Shown piece after piece: positions 34,006 through 44,982 of a DNA stretch of 64,000 nucleotides. The notes beneath the pieces are model-generated. The model did no database searches. It was not told the DNA's origin and worked only from the letters and a program-made list of their open reading frames with translations. This stretch comes from Bacillota bacterium. GTDB taxonomy: Bacteria; Bacillota; UBA4882; UBA8346. The first letter of the stretch is position 1, and each line of letters starts with the position of its first letter. The DNA lies in NCBI GenBank assembly GCA_023436305.1, contig JAEZJQ010000060.1, positions 1-64,000 on the forward strand, read 5' to 3'. Position numbers and translations under genes: made by a program.

Positions 34006-37000
34006 TTGAGTATCGATAAACAGTTGGAGCAATTATCTCCGGAAAAACAAAAATTAATTTTAAAACTTTTGGCGGAGAAACAACAAAAATTAAACCAAGC
34101 CAATCAAATCATCCGGAGAACGGCCGGACCGCCGGTGTTATCATTTGTCCAAGAACGTTTTTGGTTTTTAAACCGGTTGGAATCTGAAAATTCCATGTAT
34201 AATATCGCGGTTACATACCGGGTGAAAGGGAAAATTAACTTTCCCGCCTTTGAAAAAAGCTTGAATGAAATTATCAGACGGCATGAGGTTCTCCGGATCA
34301 CTTTTACGGAAATAAATGGGGAGCCATCCATTGTTGTGAATCCGGATCTGCAATTGAAGATAAAGGTCGATAATATTCAAGAATTCCCGGAAATTGAAAG
34401 AGAAACAAGGGCCAAGGAGATCATTGCCCGGGAGGTCGAAAAACCTTTTGATTTGTCCAAAGGCCCATTAATTCGACATCTTATCCTTCAAATTAACAAT
34501 GAAGAATACATTGGGAATCTTATTTTTCACCACAGTATATTTGATTCATATTCTTCCAAGGTTTTTTTAGGTGAATTGGTTGCTTTATATGAGGCGTTTT
34601 CCAATAACCGTCCTTCACCATTACCGGATTTGCCTTTCCAATATTCCGACTATGCGGCATGGCACCGTGAATGGCTTCAGGGGGAAAGGTTTGAAACCCA
34701 ACTGGCATTTTGGAAGAATCAGTTAAGTAATCTTCCTTTATTACAGCTTCCTGCCGACAAATCCCGTCCTCCGGTGAAAAACACCCAAGGGGCCAATGGA
34801 TATTGCGAAATTGATCCGCAAATGACCCGGAACCTGAAAGAGTTTTGTAAACAAAACGAAATCACGCCTTTTGTCGCACTAATGACTACTTTTTGTATTT
34901 TACTTTCTCGTTATTCGGGAATGGATGATCTTATAATCGGTTCGCCGGTCTCCGGACGAAATCGCACGGAAGTGGAAAGTTTAATTGGTTGTTTCATCAA
35001 TACTTTGGTGTTACGGGTTGATTTAACCGGTAAACCAACTCTAACCGAATTGATGGACCGGGTAAAACAAGTTGTTTTTAATGCTTATAATCATCAGGAC
35101 GTTCCATTTGAAAAATTAGTGAACGAGCTTCAGCCGGAGCGTGATATGAGTTATACACCCCTGTTTCAAGTATTGATGAATTTTCGAAAAGATCAATCTC
35201 AAATTTTACAGATTCAAGGGACGCGGATTAAGTATGAGGAGATTGAGACCGGGACAGCTGCCTTTGATATTACTTTGGATATTACAGAATATCCGGATCG
35301 ATTACAATGCCGGTTCGAATATGATACCGAACTATTTCAAGTCACTACTATCCAGCGTATTATGAAACATTTTATCCACATTCTGGGCCGGACCATCACC
35401 AATCCGCAGCAAAAGTTAGTGGAGATCGACTGTCTGAGCGGGGAGGAAAAGCAGCAATTATTATACGATTTTAATGATACCAAGGCCGGATATCCACGGG
35501 AAAAGACCTTGCAAGGCTTATTCGAAGAACAGGTGGAACGGACCCCGGACAACATTGCGGTGGTCTATGAAGGCAGGGCATTAAGCTACCGGGAACTCAA
35601 CCGCAAGGCGAACCAGTTGGCCCGGATCATCCGGAGCAAAGGCATTCATCCGGATCATACCGTGGGGTTGATCGTTGATCGATCCTTGGAAATGATCGTC
35701 GGGATCATGGCCGTTTTAAAATCCGGCGGGGCCTACCTTCCCATCGACCCCGCCTATCCGGAGGAACGGATTAAATACATGCTGGAAGACAGCGGGACCC
35801 AAATCCTGATAACCCGGGACCAAGACCGGGCTAAGGCGGACTTTCCCGGGGAAATCATTGATTTAAATGATATTGGGATTTATCAGGGAAACGATGCCAA
35901 TTTGGAAAACATCACCCGGCCTGAACATTTGGCCTATATCATTTATACTTCGGGAACCACCGGCAAGCCCAAAGGAGCCATGATTGAACATCGGAACGTG
36001 GTCCGGCTGATGTTTAACGACCGGATCCAATTTGACTTCAGTGCGGATGATGTATGGACCATGTTCCATTCATATTGCTTTGACTTTTCGGTTTGGGAGA
36101 TGTACGGGGCGTTATTGTACGGGGGAAAATTGATTGTCATCCCCAAACTGACTGCCCAAAACCCCAAAGTGTATTTGAAACTGCTCAAGGATCAAAAAGT
36201 AACAGTATTAAACCAGACCCCCACCGCCTTTTTCAACCTGGTCAACGAAGAGATGCAGTTTCCGGAAGCGGAACTTCGGCTAAGGTATGTCATCTTCGGC
36301 GGAGAAGCCTTAAAACCAATCATTCTCAAGCCATGGTTCCAAAAATATCCGCAAACCAAATTGATCAACATGTACGGGATCACCGAGACCACAGTCCATG
36401 TAACATTTAAGGAAATCGGCGCCGCCGACATCGAATTAAACATCAGCAATATCGGAAAATCAATCCCCACATTAACCACATATATCTTTAACAAAAATAT
36501 GTCCTTGCAGCCCATAGGTGTTCCAGGAGAATTATGCGTGGGCGGCGACGGAGTCGGCCGGGGTTATCTGAACCGATCGGAATTAACCCGTGAAAAATTT
36601 GTCGAAAATCCTTATCACGCCGGTGAGACGTTATATAAATCAGGTGATTTGGCCCGGTGGCTGCCGGATGGGAATTTGGAATATTTAGGCCGGATCGACC
36701 ATCAGGTGAAGATTCGTGGCCATCGCATTGAATTGGGAGAGATTCAAAACCGACTAATGCAACATCCGGATATCAAGGATGCGGTTGTCATTGATGGTGA
36801 AGAGACGGTGGCAGGGGGAAAACAGAAATATCTATGTGCATACATTATCGCCACATCCGAGATAACCACCTCGGAACTTCGGGAACATATGGGACGGGAA
36901 CTTCCGGATTATATGATCCCTTCGTATTTCGTAAGACTTGAGGCAATGCCCTTGACTTCCAACGGTAAGGTCGACCGAAAGGCCCTGCCGAAACCGGATG

Positions 37001-40000
37001 GCAGTATTGCTAGCGGGCAGGAATACGTGGCACCGGTGAATGATGTGGAATGGCAACTTGTCCAAATATGGCAAAAGGTTTTAGGGGTTGAAAAAATCGG
37101 GACCAATGATAACTTTTTTGAATTGGGTGGCCATTCCCTGAAAGCCACGGTACTGGTTGCCGAAATCCTTAAGGAGTTAAAGGTTAGTATACCTTTGAAG
37201 GAAATATTCAAGACCTCGACCATTCATGAACTGGCCGGCTATATCGCTGCCGCGGAACAAAGCCGGTATTCAGCCATTCAGCCGGTGGTAGAGCAGGATT
37301 ATTACCCGGTGTCCGCGGCCCAAAAACGGATGTATTTATTATGGCAACTGGAAAGTGACGCCATTTCTTACAACATCCCCAGTGCCTTTATGATCGAAGG
37401 CGAGGTGGATAAAGATCTTTTGGAGTCCCGTTTTGCAATGTTAATCGCCCGGCATGAGATTTTACGAACTTCTTTTGAAAAGGTTGATAATGAACCAGTG
37501 CAACGGGTCCATCCGGCCGTGGACTTTGGGATTGAATATCTGGAATTTCCTACGCTGGAAGCTGGTCCGGGAGAAATATTGGAATTTGTCGGTGATTTTA
37601 TCCGGCCGTTTGACTTGGGCCAGGCGTCGTTATTCCGGGTTAAGTTAATCCGGTTGAAAGGCGAAAAGCATTTACTGCTAATGGATATGTACCACATCAT
37701 CTCCGATGGTGTGTCGCTGGGGGTAATAATTAACGAACTGTCCCAACTGGATCATGGCCGCGAATTGCCGGTGTTACGGATTCAATATAAAGATTTTGCG
37801 GTATGGCAGAACGAATTATTCCAAAGCGGGGCCATTAAAAGCCAGGAAGATTATTGGTTGGGCGTTTTTGACGGTGAGATACCAGTACTGAATATGCCGA
37901 CCGATTATCCCAGGCCCGTGGTTCAGAGTTTCGCGGGAAGCTCAATCAATTTTGAAATTGAATCTTCCTTCACGGAAAAACTGAATCTTCTGGCGAAGGA
38001 AACCGGCGCCACCTTGTATATGTTGCTGTTGGCCGCTTACAACATTTTGCTGTCCAAATATTGTGGGCAGGAAGATATCATCATCGGTTCCCCCATCGCC
38101 GGAAGACCCCATGCCGATTTACAAAATGTAATCGGAATGTTTGTCAATACGCTGGCCATGAGAAATTTCCCGGCGGGCGACAAGACTTTCCGGCAATTCT
38201 TGGCCGAAGTTAAAGAAAACGCCCTGTTAGCCTATGAAAACCAGGAATATCAATTTGAAGAATTGATAGAAAAGCTGAACTTGCGTCGGGATATCAGCCG
38301 GAACCCATTGTTTGACACCGTGTTTGTGTTACAAAACATGGATTCCGGGAGTATTAAAATGGGTGGTTTACAGTTCAAACCCTATTCATTTGAAAACCGG
38401 ATTGCTAAGTTTGACCTGACGCTCCAAGTAGCCGAACACGCGAAGGGAATCAGCTTGATGCTTGATTATTGCGTCAAATTATTCAAACCGGAAACGGTGG
38501 AACGTATCGTCAAGCATTATCTTCAGATCATCGGGGAAATCGTTCACAATCCGGAGGTCAAGTTATCCGAAATCGAGATGTTATCCGGGAAAGAAAAGGC
38601 TCAAATTTTGACCCAATTTAATGATACCCGAACCGATTATCCGAAAATTAAGACCATTCAAGAATTATTTGAAGAACAGGTGGCAAGAATACCGGGTCAT
38701 ACGGCATTGGTGTACAAAGATCAACAACTGACCTATGGGGAATTGAATGAAAAAGCCAATCAGTTAGCCAGATGTTTAAAAAACAAAGGAGTTGGTGCGG
38801 ACACGATTGTCGGGCTCATGGCGGAGCGATCGTTCGAAATGATCATTGGCATCATGGCGATCTTCAAGGCAGGTGGAGCTTATTTGCCAATTGATCCGGA
38901 ATATCCAAATGAGCGGATTCATTTTATGCTGGAAGATAGCAGTGCCCGGATCATATTAACCCAAAACCTGCTGGCTGAAAGAATCCATTTTCAAGGCACG
39001 ATGGTTCAGCTTGAAGATCCAGCCAATTACCGACATGAGGGCTCCAATCTGAAGCCGCAAAGCAAATCCGACAACCTGGCGTATGTAATCTATACTTCAG
39101 GCTCGACCGGGAAACCCAAAGGCAATCTGACCACTCATTTTAATATCAGCCGGGTAGTGAAAAACACCAATTATATTACCATTTCAGATCAGGATATTTT
39201 ATTGCAACTCTCAAATTACTCTTTTGACGGTTCAACTTTTGACATTTACGGAGCGTTACTGAACGGGGCCAAATTAGTATTGGTTGACAAAGACTCCGTT
39301 CTAAATATCGCGCTTCTGGCCGAGGTGATCCGGAAAGAAAAAATTACCGTATTTTTTATCACCACCGCTCTCTTCAATACGTTGGTGGATTTAAAGATTG
39401 AATGTCTTCAAGGGGTTCGCAAAATCTTATTCGGGGGAGAACGGATCTCTGTCAATCACACCCGGAAAGCATTGGCTTATTTGGGTAAACACCGCCTCGT
39501 TCATGTTTATGGCCCAACTGAAACCACGGTTTTTGCAACAGCCTATGATATCAATGAAATCGATGAAAGCCGGGAAACAATACCGATTGGTAAACCGATC
39601 GCCAATACCGGCGCACTGATTCTCGATTCCAGGAATAGGCTCCAGCCGGTAGGCGTCGCGGGGGAACTTTGTATTACCGGAGACGGCTTGGCCAAAGGTT
39701 ATTTGAGCCGTCCGGAATTAACCCGGGAAAAGTTCGTCGGAAGCCCATTCATCCCAAAAGAAATCATGTACCGGACCGGCGATTTGGTCAGGTGGTTGCC
39801 GGATGGGAACATTGAGTTTTTAGGCCGGATTGATCACCAGGTAAAAATCCGGGGATTCCGGATTGAACCGGGTGAGATTGAGAGACGGTTATTGGAACAT
39901 GAGAAAATCAAAGAGGCGGTAATCATCGACCGGACCGATGCGCATGGTAATAAGTATCTCTGCGCTTATCTGGTAGCCCAGGATGAATTGAAAGCCCATG

Positions 40001-43000
40001 AATTACGGGAGTATTTATTAAAGGAACTGCCTAATTACATGGTACCGTCATATTTTATTCAACTTGACAAGCTGCCAATCAATTTAAGCGGCAAGGTTGA
40101 TCGGAGGGCGCTGCCGGAACCGGATACGAGCGTCTCTACCGGTAGGGAATATGTGGCGGCGGCCAATGAAGTTGAAGAAACATTGGTATCAATCTGGCAG
40201 GATGTCTTGGGAATTGAAAAAATCGGGACAAAGGATGACTTTTTCGAGCTGGGCGGACATTCCCTGAAGGCCACCGTCTTAGTTGCCAAAATTCATCAAA
40301 AATTGAATGTCAATCTGTCTTTAAAGGAAATATTCAAAGCTCCGACCATTAAAGAATTGGCCAGATTTGTAAATAAGGCGGAAAAGAATTTATATTCATC
40401 TATCCAACCCGTTCAAATCAGGGAATATTATCCGGTATCATCCACCCAAAAAAGAATGTATCTTTTGTGGAAACTGGAAGGAGATTCTGCCGCTTATAAC
40501 GTTTCCGGGGCGGCAATCATCGAAGATCAGATAGAGAAGAATCAAATTGAAAACTGGTTTAAGGCATTGATTGCCAGACATGAGGCTTTGCGGACCTCAT
40601 TTGAAATGGCCAATGGCGAACCGGTACAAAGAGTCCATCAAACCGTGGATTTTACTGTTGACTATCTGGAGCTTCCGGAGATTGGGGTTGAATCCGAAAG
40701 CTTACGGAATATTGTCGGCAGTTTTATCCGGCCATTTAACCTTGGCCATGCGCCATTATTACGGGTTAAGCTGGTCAGGTTGAAAGAAGCCAAGCAACTT
40801 CTATTTCTTGATATGCATCATATCGTATCCGACGGGGTATCATTGGGGGTATTGCTGAAAGAACTAGGAGAACTTTCTCAAAACCGTGAGTTGCCGGTGC
40901 CGCGGATACAATATAAAGATTTTGCGGTTTGGCAAAATAAATTTTTCGGCAGTGAAGCTATTAAAAGCCAGGAAGCATATTGGCTGAAAGTGTTTAACAG
41001 TGAAATTCCGGTATTGAACATGCCAACTGACTATCCCCGTCCGACGGTTCAAAGTTTTGAAGGCAGCACCCTTGTCTTTGATATTGATGCGTCTGTAACC
41101 TACAAATTGAATCAGATGGCGGCGGAAACCGGCTCCACCATGTATATGATATTATTGGCAGCGTTCAATATTCTGCTGGCCAAATATACCGGACAGGAAG
41201 ATATCATCGTCGGTTCGCCCATCGCCGGTAGACCCCAAGCCGATTTAGAAACCATCATTGGTATGTTTGTCAATACGCTGGCTATGAGAAATTACCCGGA
41301 GAGCGGTAAAACTTTCCGGAAGTTTTTAGCCGAGGTCAAAGAACATGCCTTCATGGCCTATGAAAACCAGGACTATCAATTTGAGGAATTGATTGAAAAA
41401 TTGAATTTACACCGGGATATCAGCCGGAATCCATTATATGATGTGGTGTTCGTCTTACAAAACATGAATCTGTATCAGCATTCCGGTTTGCAATTCACCC
41501 CGTATGAACTGGATAACCGGGTTGCTAAATTTGATCTAACCTTAACTGCCGTGGAAACTGGGGATATCATTCGACTGAGCTTGGAATATTGCACCAAGTT
41601 GTTTACGAAAGCGACAGCCGCCGGAATGATTCGCCATTATCTTCAGATTGTGGCGCAGATCACCGAAAATCCCGAACTGACCATTGCCAAGATCGACTGC
41701 CTGAGCGAAGAAGAAAAGCAACAGTTATTATATGGTTTCAATGACACCCAGGCCGGGTATCCGCGGGAGAAAACCCTGCAAGGTTTATTCGAAGAGCAGG
41801 CCAAGCGGAACCCGGACAACATTGCGGTGGTATTTGAAGGCCAACAGTTAAGCTACCGGGAACTGAACCGTAAGGCGAACCAGTTGGCCCGGGTCATCCG
41901 GAGCGAAGGTATTCATCCGGATCGTTGCGTGGGATTAATAGTTGATCGCTCCTTGGAAATGATCATCGGAATCCTGGCCGTCTTAAAATCGGGTGGCGCC
42001 TACCTGCCCATTGACCCTGGCTATCCGGAAGAACGGATTAAATATATGCTGGAGGACAGCGGCACCCAAATCCTGTTAATCCGGCACCAAGTCCAGACCC
42101 GGGTAGACTTCCCCGGAGCCATCATCGATTTGGATGACGCTGGGATCTATCAGGGGAATGACGCCAATTTGGATAGTGTCACCCGGCCGGAACATTTGGC
42201 CTATATCATTTATACTTCGGGAACCACCGGCAATCCCAAAGGAGCCATGATTGAACACCGGAACGTGGTCCGGCTGATGCTTAACGACCGGATCCAATTT
42301 GACTTCAGCGCGGATGACGTATGGACCATGTTCCATTCCTATTGCTTTGACTTTTCAGTTTGGGAGATGTACGGTGCGTTGTTATACGGGGGAAAACTAA
42401 TTGTTATCCCAAGACTTACTGCCCAAAATCCCAAAGCGTATTTGAAACTGCTCAAGGATCAAAAAGTAACTGTATTAAACCAAACACCCACCGCCTTTTT
42501 CAACCTGATCAATGAAGAGATGCATGTTCCGGAAGCGGAACTTCGGCTAAGGTATGTTATCTTTGGCGGTGAAGCTTTAAAACCAATCATTCTCAAACCT
42601 TGGTTCCAAAAATATCCGCAAACCAAATTAATCAACATGTACGGGATCACCGAGACCACCGTCCATGTAACTTTTAAAGAAATCGGCGCCGCCGACATCG
42701 AGTTAAACATCAGCAATATCGGGAAACCAATCCCCACATTAACCACATATGTCTTTAATAAGAATATGGGTTTGCAGCCCATCGGGGTCCCGGGAGAATT
42801 ATGCGTGGGCGGTGACGGGGTCGGCCGGGGATATTTGAACCGGTCGGAATTGACCAAGGAAAAGTTTGTCGTCAATCCGTACCGGGCGAATGAAACCCTA
42901 TACCGGTCGGGAGATCTGGCCCGGTGGTTGACGGATGGGAATTTGGAATACCTGGGCCGGATCGATCACCAAGTAAAAATCCGTGGCCATCGCATTGAAT

Positions 43001-44964
43001 TGGGAGAGATCCAAAACCGGCTGTTACAACATCCGGGGATCAAGGATGCGGTTGTTATCGATCGCGAAGAGTTAGTGGGGGGAGAAAATCAGAAGTATCT
43101 GTGCGCATACATTATTACTACATCCGGGATAACCACCTCGGAACTTCGGGAACACATGGGGCAAGAACTTCCGGATTATATGATCCCTTCATATTTCGTG
43201 AAACTTGAGAAAATGCCTTTGACTTCCAACGGCAAGGTGGACCGGAAAGCGCTGCCGAAACCGGATGGCAGTATTGCCAGCGGACAGGAATACGTGGCGC
43301 CCACCAATGAAATCGAGGCAAAACTGGCGGAGATCTGGCAAGATGTTTTGGGGGTAGCCAAAATCGGGATCAATGACAACTTTTTCGAATTGGGCGGAGA
43401 CTCCATCCGGGCCATTCAAGTCTCAGCCAGACTGAATCAATACCAATTAACGATAGATCTCAAGGACTTATTTAAAAATCCTACCATCCTGCAATTGGCG
43501 AAATATGTTAAGTATGAAAAAATCGAAATCAGTCAAGAACCAGTCACTGGAGAAATCAGCCTGACCCCGGTGCAAAGATGGTTTTTCGAATCTACACAGA
43601 CCGACAGGCACCATTTTAATCAATCAGTGATGCTGTATCGCAAAGAAGGCTTTGACAAAAAAATAATCTACCAGGTATTCGATAAATTGTTGGAACACCA
43701 TGATGCTTTACGAATGACTTACCTGGTGGACAAGCCTCATAAGCACCGGATTATTCAATATAATCGCGGTTTAACCGAAGGAAAATTATATGAACTCAAG
43801 GTGATTGATTTAACCCATGATTTAAATTGTGAAACACAAGTTGAAGCCAAAGCGAATCATTTTCAGCGGGAGATTGATCCGGTGAATGGTCCGCTAGTCA
43901 AGTTAGGTCTTTTCAAGACCAAGGATGGGGATCATTTACTCATCATCATTCATCACCTGGTCATTGATGGCGTTTCCTGGCGAATCCTGGTGGAAGATTT
44001 GATGGCGAGTTACCAAAGTGTTTTGCAAAAGAAAACCATCAAATTCGCGCCCAAAACTCACTCGTTTAAGGAATGGTCGCATCGGCTTCAACAATACAGT
44101 AACAGTAAAGAATTTTTAAGGGAAAAGGAATACTGGAGGGGATTGGAAAACCAGGCTGTGCTTCCATTGTTCTCCAATGCGCCGGGTGCTGGGAAAGAAG
44201 GAATCAATCGGCATAGCTTGAGTTTTAAATTATCACCGGTGGAGACCGAACAATTGCTGAAACAAGTGAATACGGCTTATAATACAGAAATTAATGACAT
44301 TTTAATGACCGTATTGGGCCTGGCGGTAAAACAGAGCACCGGACAGGAGAAAGTATTAATCCAAATGGAAGGACACGGCCGCGAGGAGATCATCCCCGGA
44401 ATGAATATTACCCGGACGGTGGGCTGGTTCACCTCAATTTATCCCGTCATTTTGGACATGGCCGGTGCCAGTGACATTTCGTATGCCATCAAACGCACCA
44501 AAGAATGCTTACGGCGGGTCCCCCATCGTGGGATTGGGTATGGAATTCTGAAATATTTGACCTGGCTGGAAAATAAACAGGATGTAAAATTCAAATTGAA
44601 CCCGGAGATATGCTTTAATTATCTGGGACAATTCGATCGAAACACCCAATATCAAATATTTACCACTTCCAAGTTACCCATGGGTTTGCAAGTGAGTCCC
44701 AAGTTGACGCAATTGCGATCGCCTCTGGAAATCACCGGAATGGTAATGGATAATGAAATGGTATTGACGTTTAATTTTGATACCCTGCGGTATCAAGAGG
44801 CAAACATCGCCGCATTACTCAAGAATTTCCGAGCGATTCTGTTGGACATCATTCAGCATTGCACGAGTAAGGAAGAATCCGAATTAACCCCCTCGGATTT
44901 TGAAAATGAGTACCTGAGTATTGAAGAATTGGATAGTATCTTAAAATCCATCGATAAGTTATGA
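34006..44964 (+). CDS. nonribosomal peptide synthetase, three modules: Thr, Ile, D-Thr
   Basis: About 3650 residues: C-A-PCP-C-A-PCP-C-A-PCP-E. C1 has HHSIFDS (34528-34548) instead of HHxxxDG, keeping the catalytic His and Asp; as the first domain it should accept the PKS acyl chain. A1 (about 35500-37000) reads DFWNIGMVHK, the standard Thr code. PCP1 Ser is at 37135. C2 has MYHIISDG. A2 (38640-40080) reads DGFFLGVVFK, close to the known Ile code DGFFLGVVYK. PCP2 Ser is at 40261. C3 has HHIVSDG. A3 (41740-43250) again reads DFWNIGMVHK, Thr. PCP3 is of the GGDSI type that precedes E domains (Ser 43402). E: HHLVIDG at 43951 and GWFTSIYPV. The start is taken as TTG 34006 because AGGAG (33991-33995) precedes it; an in-frame ATG at 33973 lacks a site. 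NRPS2 follows after 18 bases. Confidence 0.95.
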   Translation: MSIDKQLEQLSPEKQKLILKLLAEKQQKLNQANQIIRRTAGPPVLSFVQERFWFLNRLESENSMYNIAVTYRVKGKINFPAFEKSLNEIIRRHEVLRITFTEINGEPSIVVNPDLQLKIKVDNIQEFPEIERETRAKEIIAREVEKPFDLSKGPLIRHLILQINNEEYIGNLIFHHSIFDSYSSKVFLGELVALYEAFSNNRPSPLPDLPFQYSDYAAWHREWLQGERFETQLAFWKNQLSNLPLLQLPADKSRPPVKNTQGANGYCEIDPQMTRNLKEFCKQNEITPFVALMTTFCILLSRYSGMDDLIIGSPVSGRNRTEVESLIGCFINTLVLRVDLTGKPTLTELMDRVKQVVFNAYNHQDVPFEKLVNELQPERDMSYTPLFQVLMNFRKDQSQILQIQGTRIKYEEIETGTAAFDITLDITEYPDRLQCRFEYDTELFQVTTIQRIMKHFIHILGRTITNPQQKLVEIDCLSGEEKQQLLYDFNDTKAGYPREKTLQGLFEEQVERTPDNIAVVYEGRALSYRELNRKANQLARIIRSKGIHPDHTVGLIVDRSLEMIVGIMAVLKSGGAYLPIDPAYPEERIKYMLEDSGTQILITRDQDRAKADFPGEIIDLNDIGIYQGNDANLENITRPEHLAYIIYTSGTTGKPKGAMIEHRNVVRLMFNDRIQFDFSADDVWTMFHSYCFDFSVWEMYGALLYGGKLIVIPKLTAQNPKVYLKLLKDQKVTVLNQTPTAFFNLVNEEMQFPEAELRLRYVIFGGEALKPIILKPWFQKYPQTKLINMYGITETTVHVTFKEIGAADIELNISNIGKSIPTLTTYIFNKNMSLQPIGVPGELCVGGDGVGRGYLNRSELTREKFVENPYHAGETLYKSGDLARWLPDGNLEYLGRIDHQVKIRGHRIELGEIQNRLMQHPDIKDAVVIDGEETVAGGKQKYLCAYIIATSEITTSELREHMGRELPDYMIPSYFVRLEAMPLTSNGKVDRKALPKPDGSIASGQEYVAPVNDVEWQLVQIWQKVLGVEKIGTNDNFFELGGHSLKATVLVAEILKELKVSIPLKEIFKTSTIHELAGYIAAAEQSRYSAIQPVVEQDYYPVSAAQKRMYLLWQLESDAISYNIPSAFMIEGEVDKDLLESRFAMLIARHEILRTSFEKVDNEPVQRVHPAVDFGIEYLEFPTLEAGPGEILEFVGDFIRPFDLGQASLFRVKLIRLKGEKHLLLMDMYHIISDGVSLGVIINELSQLDHGRELPVLRIQYKDFAVWQNELFQSGAIKSQEDYWLGVFDGEIPVLNMPTDYPRPVVQSFAGSSINFEIESSFTEKLNLLAKETGATLYMLLLAAYNILLSKYCGQEDIIIGSPIAGRPHADLQNVIGMFVNTLAMRNFPAGDKTFRQFLAEVKENALLAYENQEYQFEELIEKLNLRRDISRNPLFDTVFVLQNMDSGSIKMGGLQFKPYSFENRIAKFDLTLQVAEHAKGISLMLDYCVKLFKPETVERIVKHYLQIIGEIVHNPEVKLSEIEMLSGKEKAQILTQFNDTRTDYPKIKTIQELFEEQVARIPGHTALVYKDQQLTYGELNEKANQLARCLKNKGVGADTIVGLMAERSFEMIIGIMAIFKAGGAYLPIDPEYPNERIHFMLEDSSARIILTQNLLAERIHFQGTMVQLEDPANYRHEGSNLKPQSKSDNLAYVIYTSGSTGKPKGNLTTHFNISRVVKNTNYITISDQDILLQLSNYSFDGSTFDIYGALLNGAKLVLVDKDSVLNIALLAEVIRKEKITVFFITTALFNTLVDLKIECLQGVRKILFGGERISVNHTRKALAYLGKHRLVHVYGPTETTVFATAYDINEIDESRETIPIGKPIANTGALILDSRNRLQPVGVAGELCITGDGLAKGYLSRPELTREKFVGSPFIPKEIMYRTGDLVRWLPDGNIEFLGRIDHQVKIRGFRIEPGEIERRLLEHEKIKEAVIIDRTDAHGNKYLCAYLVAQDELKAHELREYLLKELPNYMVPSYFIQLDKLPINLSGKVDRRALPEPDTSVSTGREYVAAANEVEETLVSIWQDVLGIEKIGTKDDFFELGGHSLKATVLVAKIHQKLNVNLSLKEIFKAPTIKELARFVNKAEKNLYSSIQPVQIREYYPVSSTQKRMYLLWKLEGDSAAYNVSGAAIIEDQIEKNQIENWFKALIARHEALRTSFEMANGEPVQRVHQTVDFTVDYLELPEIGVESESLRNIVGSFIRPFNLGHAPLLRVKLVRLKEAKQLLFLDMHHIVSDGVSLGVLLKELGELSQNRELPVPRIQYKDFAVWQNKFFGSEAIKSQEAYWLKVFNSEIPVLNMPTDYPRPTVQSFEGSTLVFDIDASVTYKLNQMAAETGSTMYMILLAAFNILLAKYTGQEDIIVGSPIAGRPQADLETIIGMFVNTLAMRNYPESGKTFRKFLAEVKEHAFMAYENQDYQFEELIEKLNLHRDISRNPLYDVVFVLQNMNLYQHSGLQFTPYELDNRVAKFDLTLTAVETGDIIRLSLEYCTKLFTKATAAGMIRHYLQIVAQITENPELTIAKIDCLSEEEKQQLLYGFNDTQAGYPREKTLQGLFEEQAKRNPDNIAVVFEGQQLSYRELNRKANQLARVIRSEGIHPDRCVGLIVDRSLEMIIGILAVLKSGGAYLPIDPGYPEERIKYMLEDSGTQILLIRHQVQTRVDFPGAIIDLDDAGIYQGNDANLDSVTRPEHLAYIIYTSGTTGNPKGAMIEHRNVVRLMLNDRIQFDFSADDVWTMFHSYCFDFSVWEMYGALLYGGKLIVIPRLTAQNPKAYLKLLKDQKVTVLNQTPTAFFNLINEEMHVPEAELRLRYVIFGGEALKPIILKPWFQKYPQTKLINMYGITETTVHVTFKEIGAADIELNISNIGKPIPTLTTYVFNKNMGLQPIGVPGELCVGGDGVGRGYLNRSELTKEKFVVNPYRANETLYRSGDLARWLTDGNLEYLGRIDHQVKIRGHRIELGEIQNRLLQHPGIKDAVVIDREELVGGENQKYLCAYIITTSGITTSELREHMGQELPDYMIPSYFVKLEKMPLTSNGKVDRKALPKPDGSIASGQEYVAPTNEIEAKLAEIWQDVLGVAKIGINDNFFELGGDSIRAIQVSARLNQYQLTIDLKDLFKNPTILQLAKYVKYEKIEISQEPVTGEISLTPVQRWFFESTQTDRHHFNQSVMLYRKEGFDKKIIYQVFDKLLEHHDALRMTYLVDKPHKHRIIQYNRGLTEGKLYELKVIDLTHDLNCETQVEAKANHFQREIDPVNGPLVKLGLFKTKDGDHLLIIIHHLVIDGVSWRILVEDLMASYQSVLQKKTIKFAPKTHSFKEWSHRLQQYSNSKEFLREKEYWRGLENQAVLPLFSNAPGAGKEGINRHSLSFKLSPVETEQLLKQVNTAYNTEINDILMTVLGLAVKQSTGQEKVLIQMEGHGREEIIPGMNITRTVGWFTSIYPVILDMAGASDISYAIKRTKECLRRVPHRGIGYGILKYLTWLENKQDVKFKLNPEICFNYLGQFDRNTQYQIFTTSKLPMGLQVSPKLTQLRSPLEITGMVMDNEMVLTFNFDTLRYQEANIAALLKNFRAILLDIIQHCTSKEESELTPSDFENEYLSIEELDSILKSIDKL

Positions 44965-44982
44965 AAGGATTGAAAAATAACG

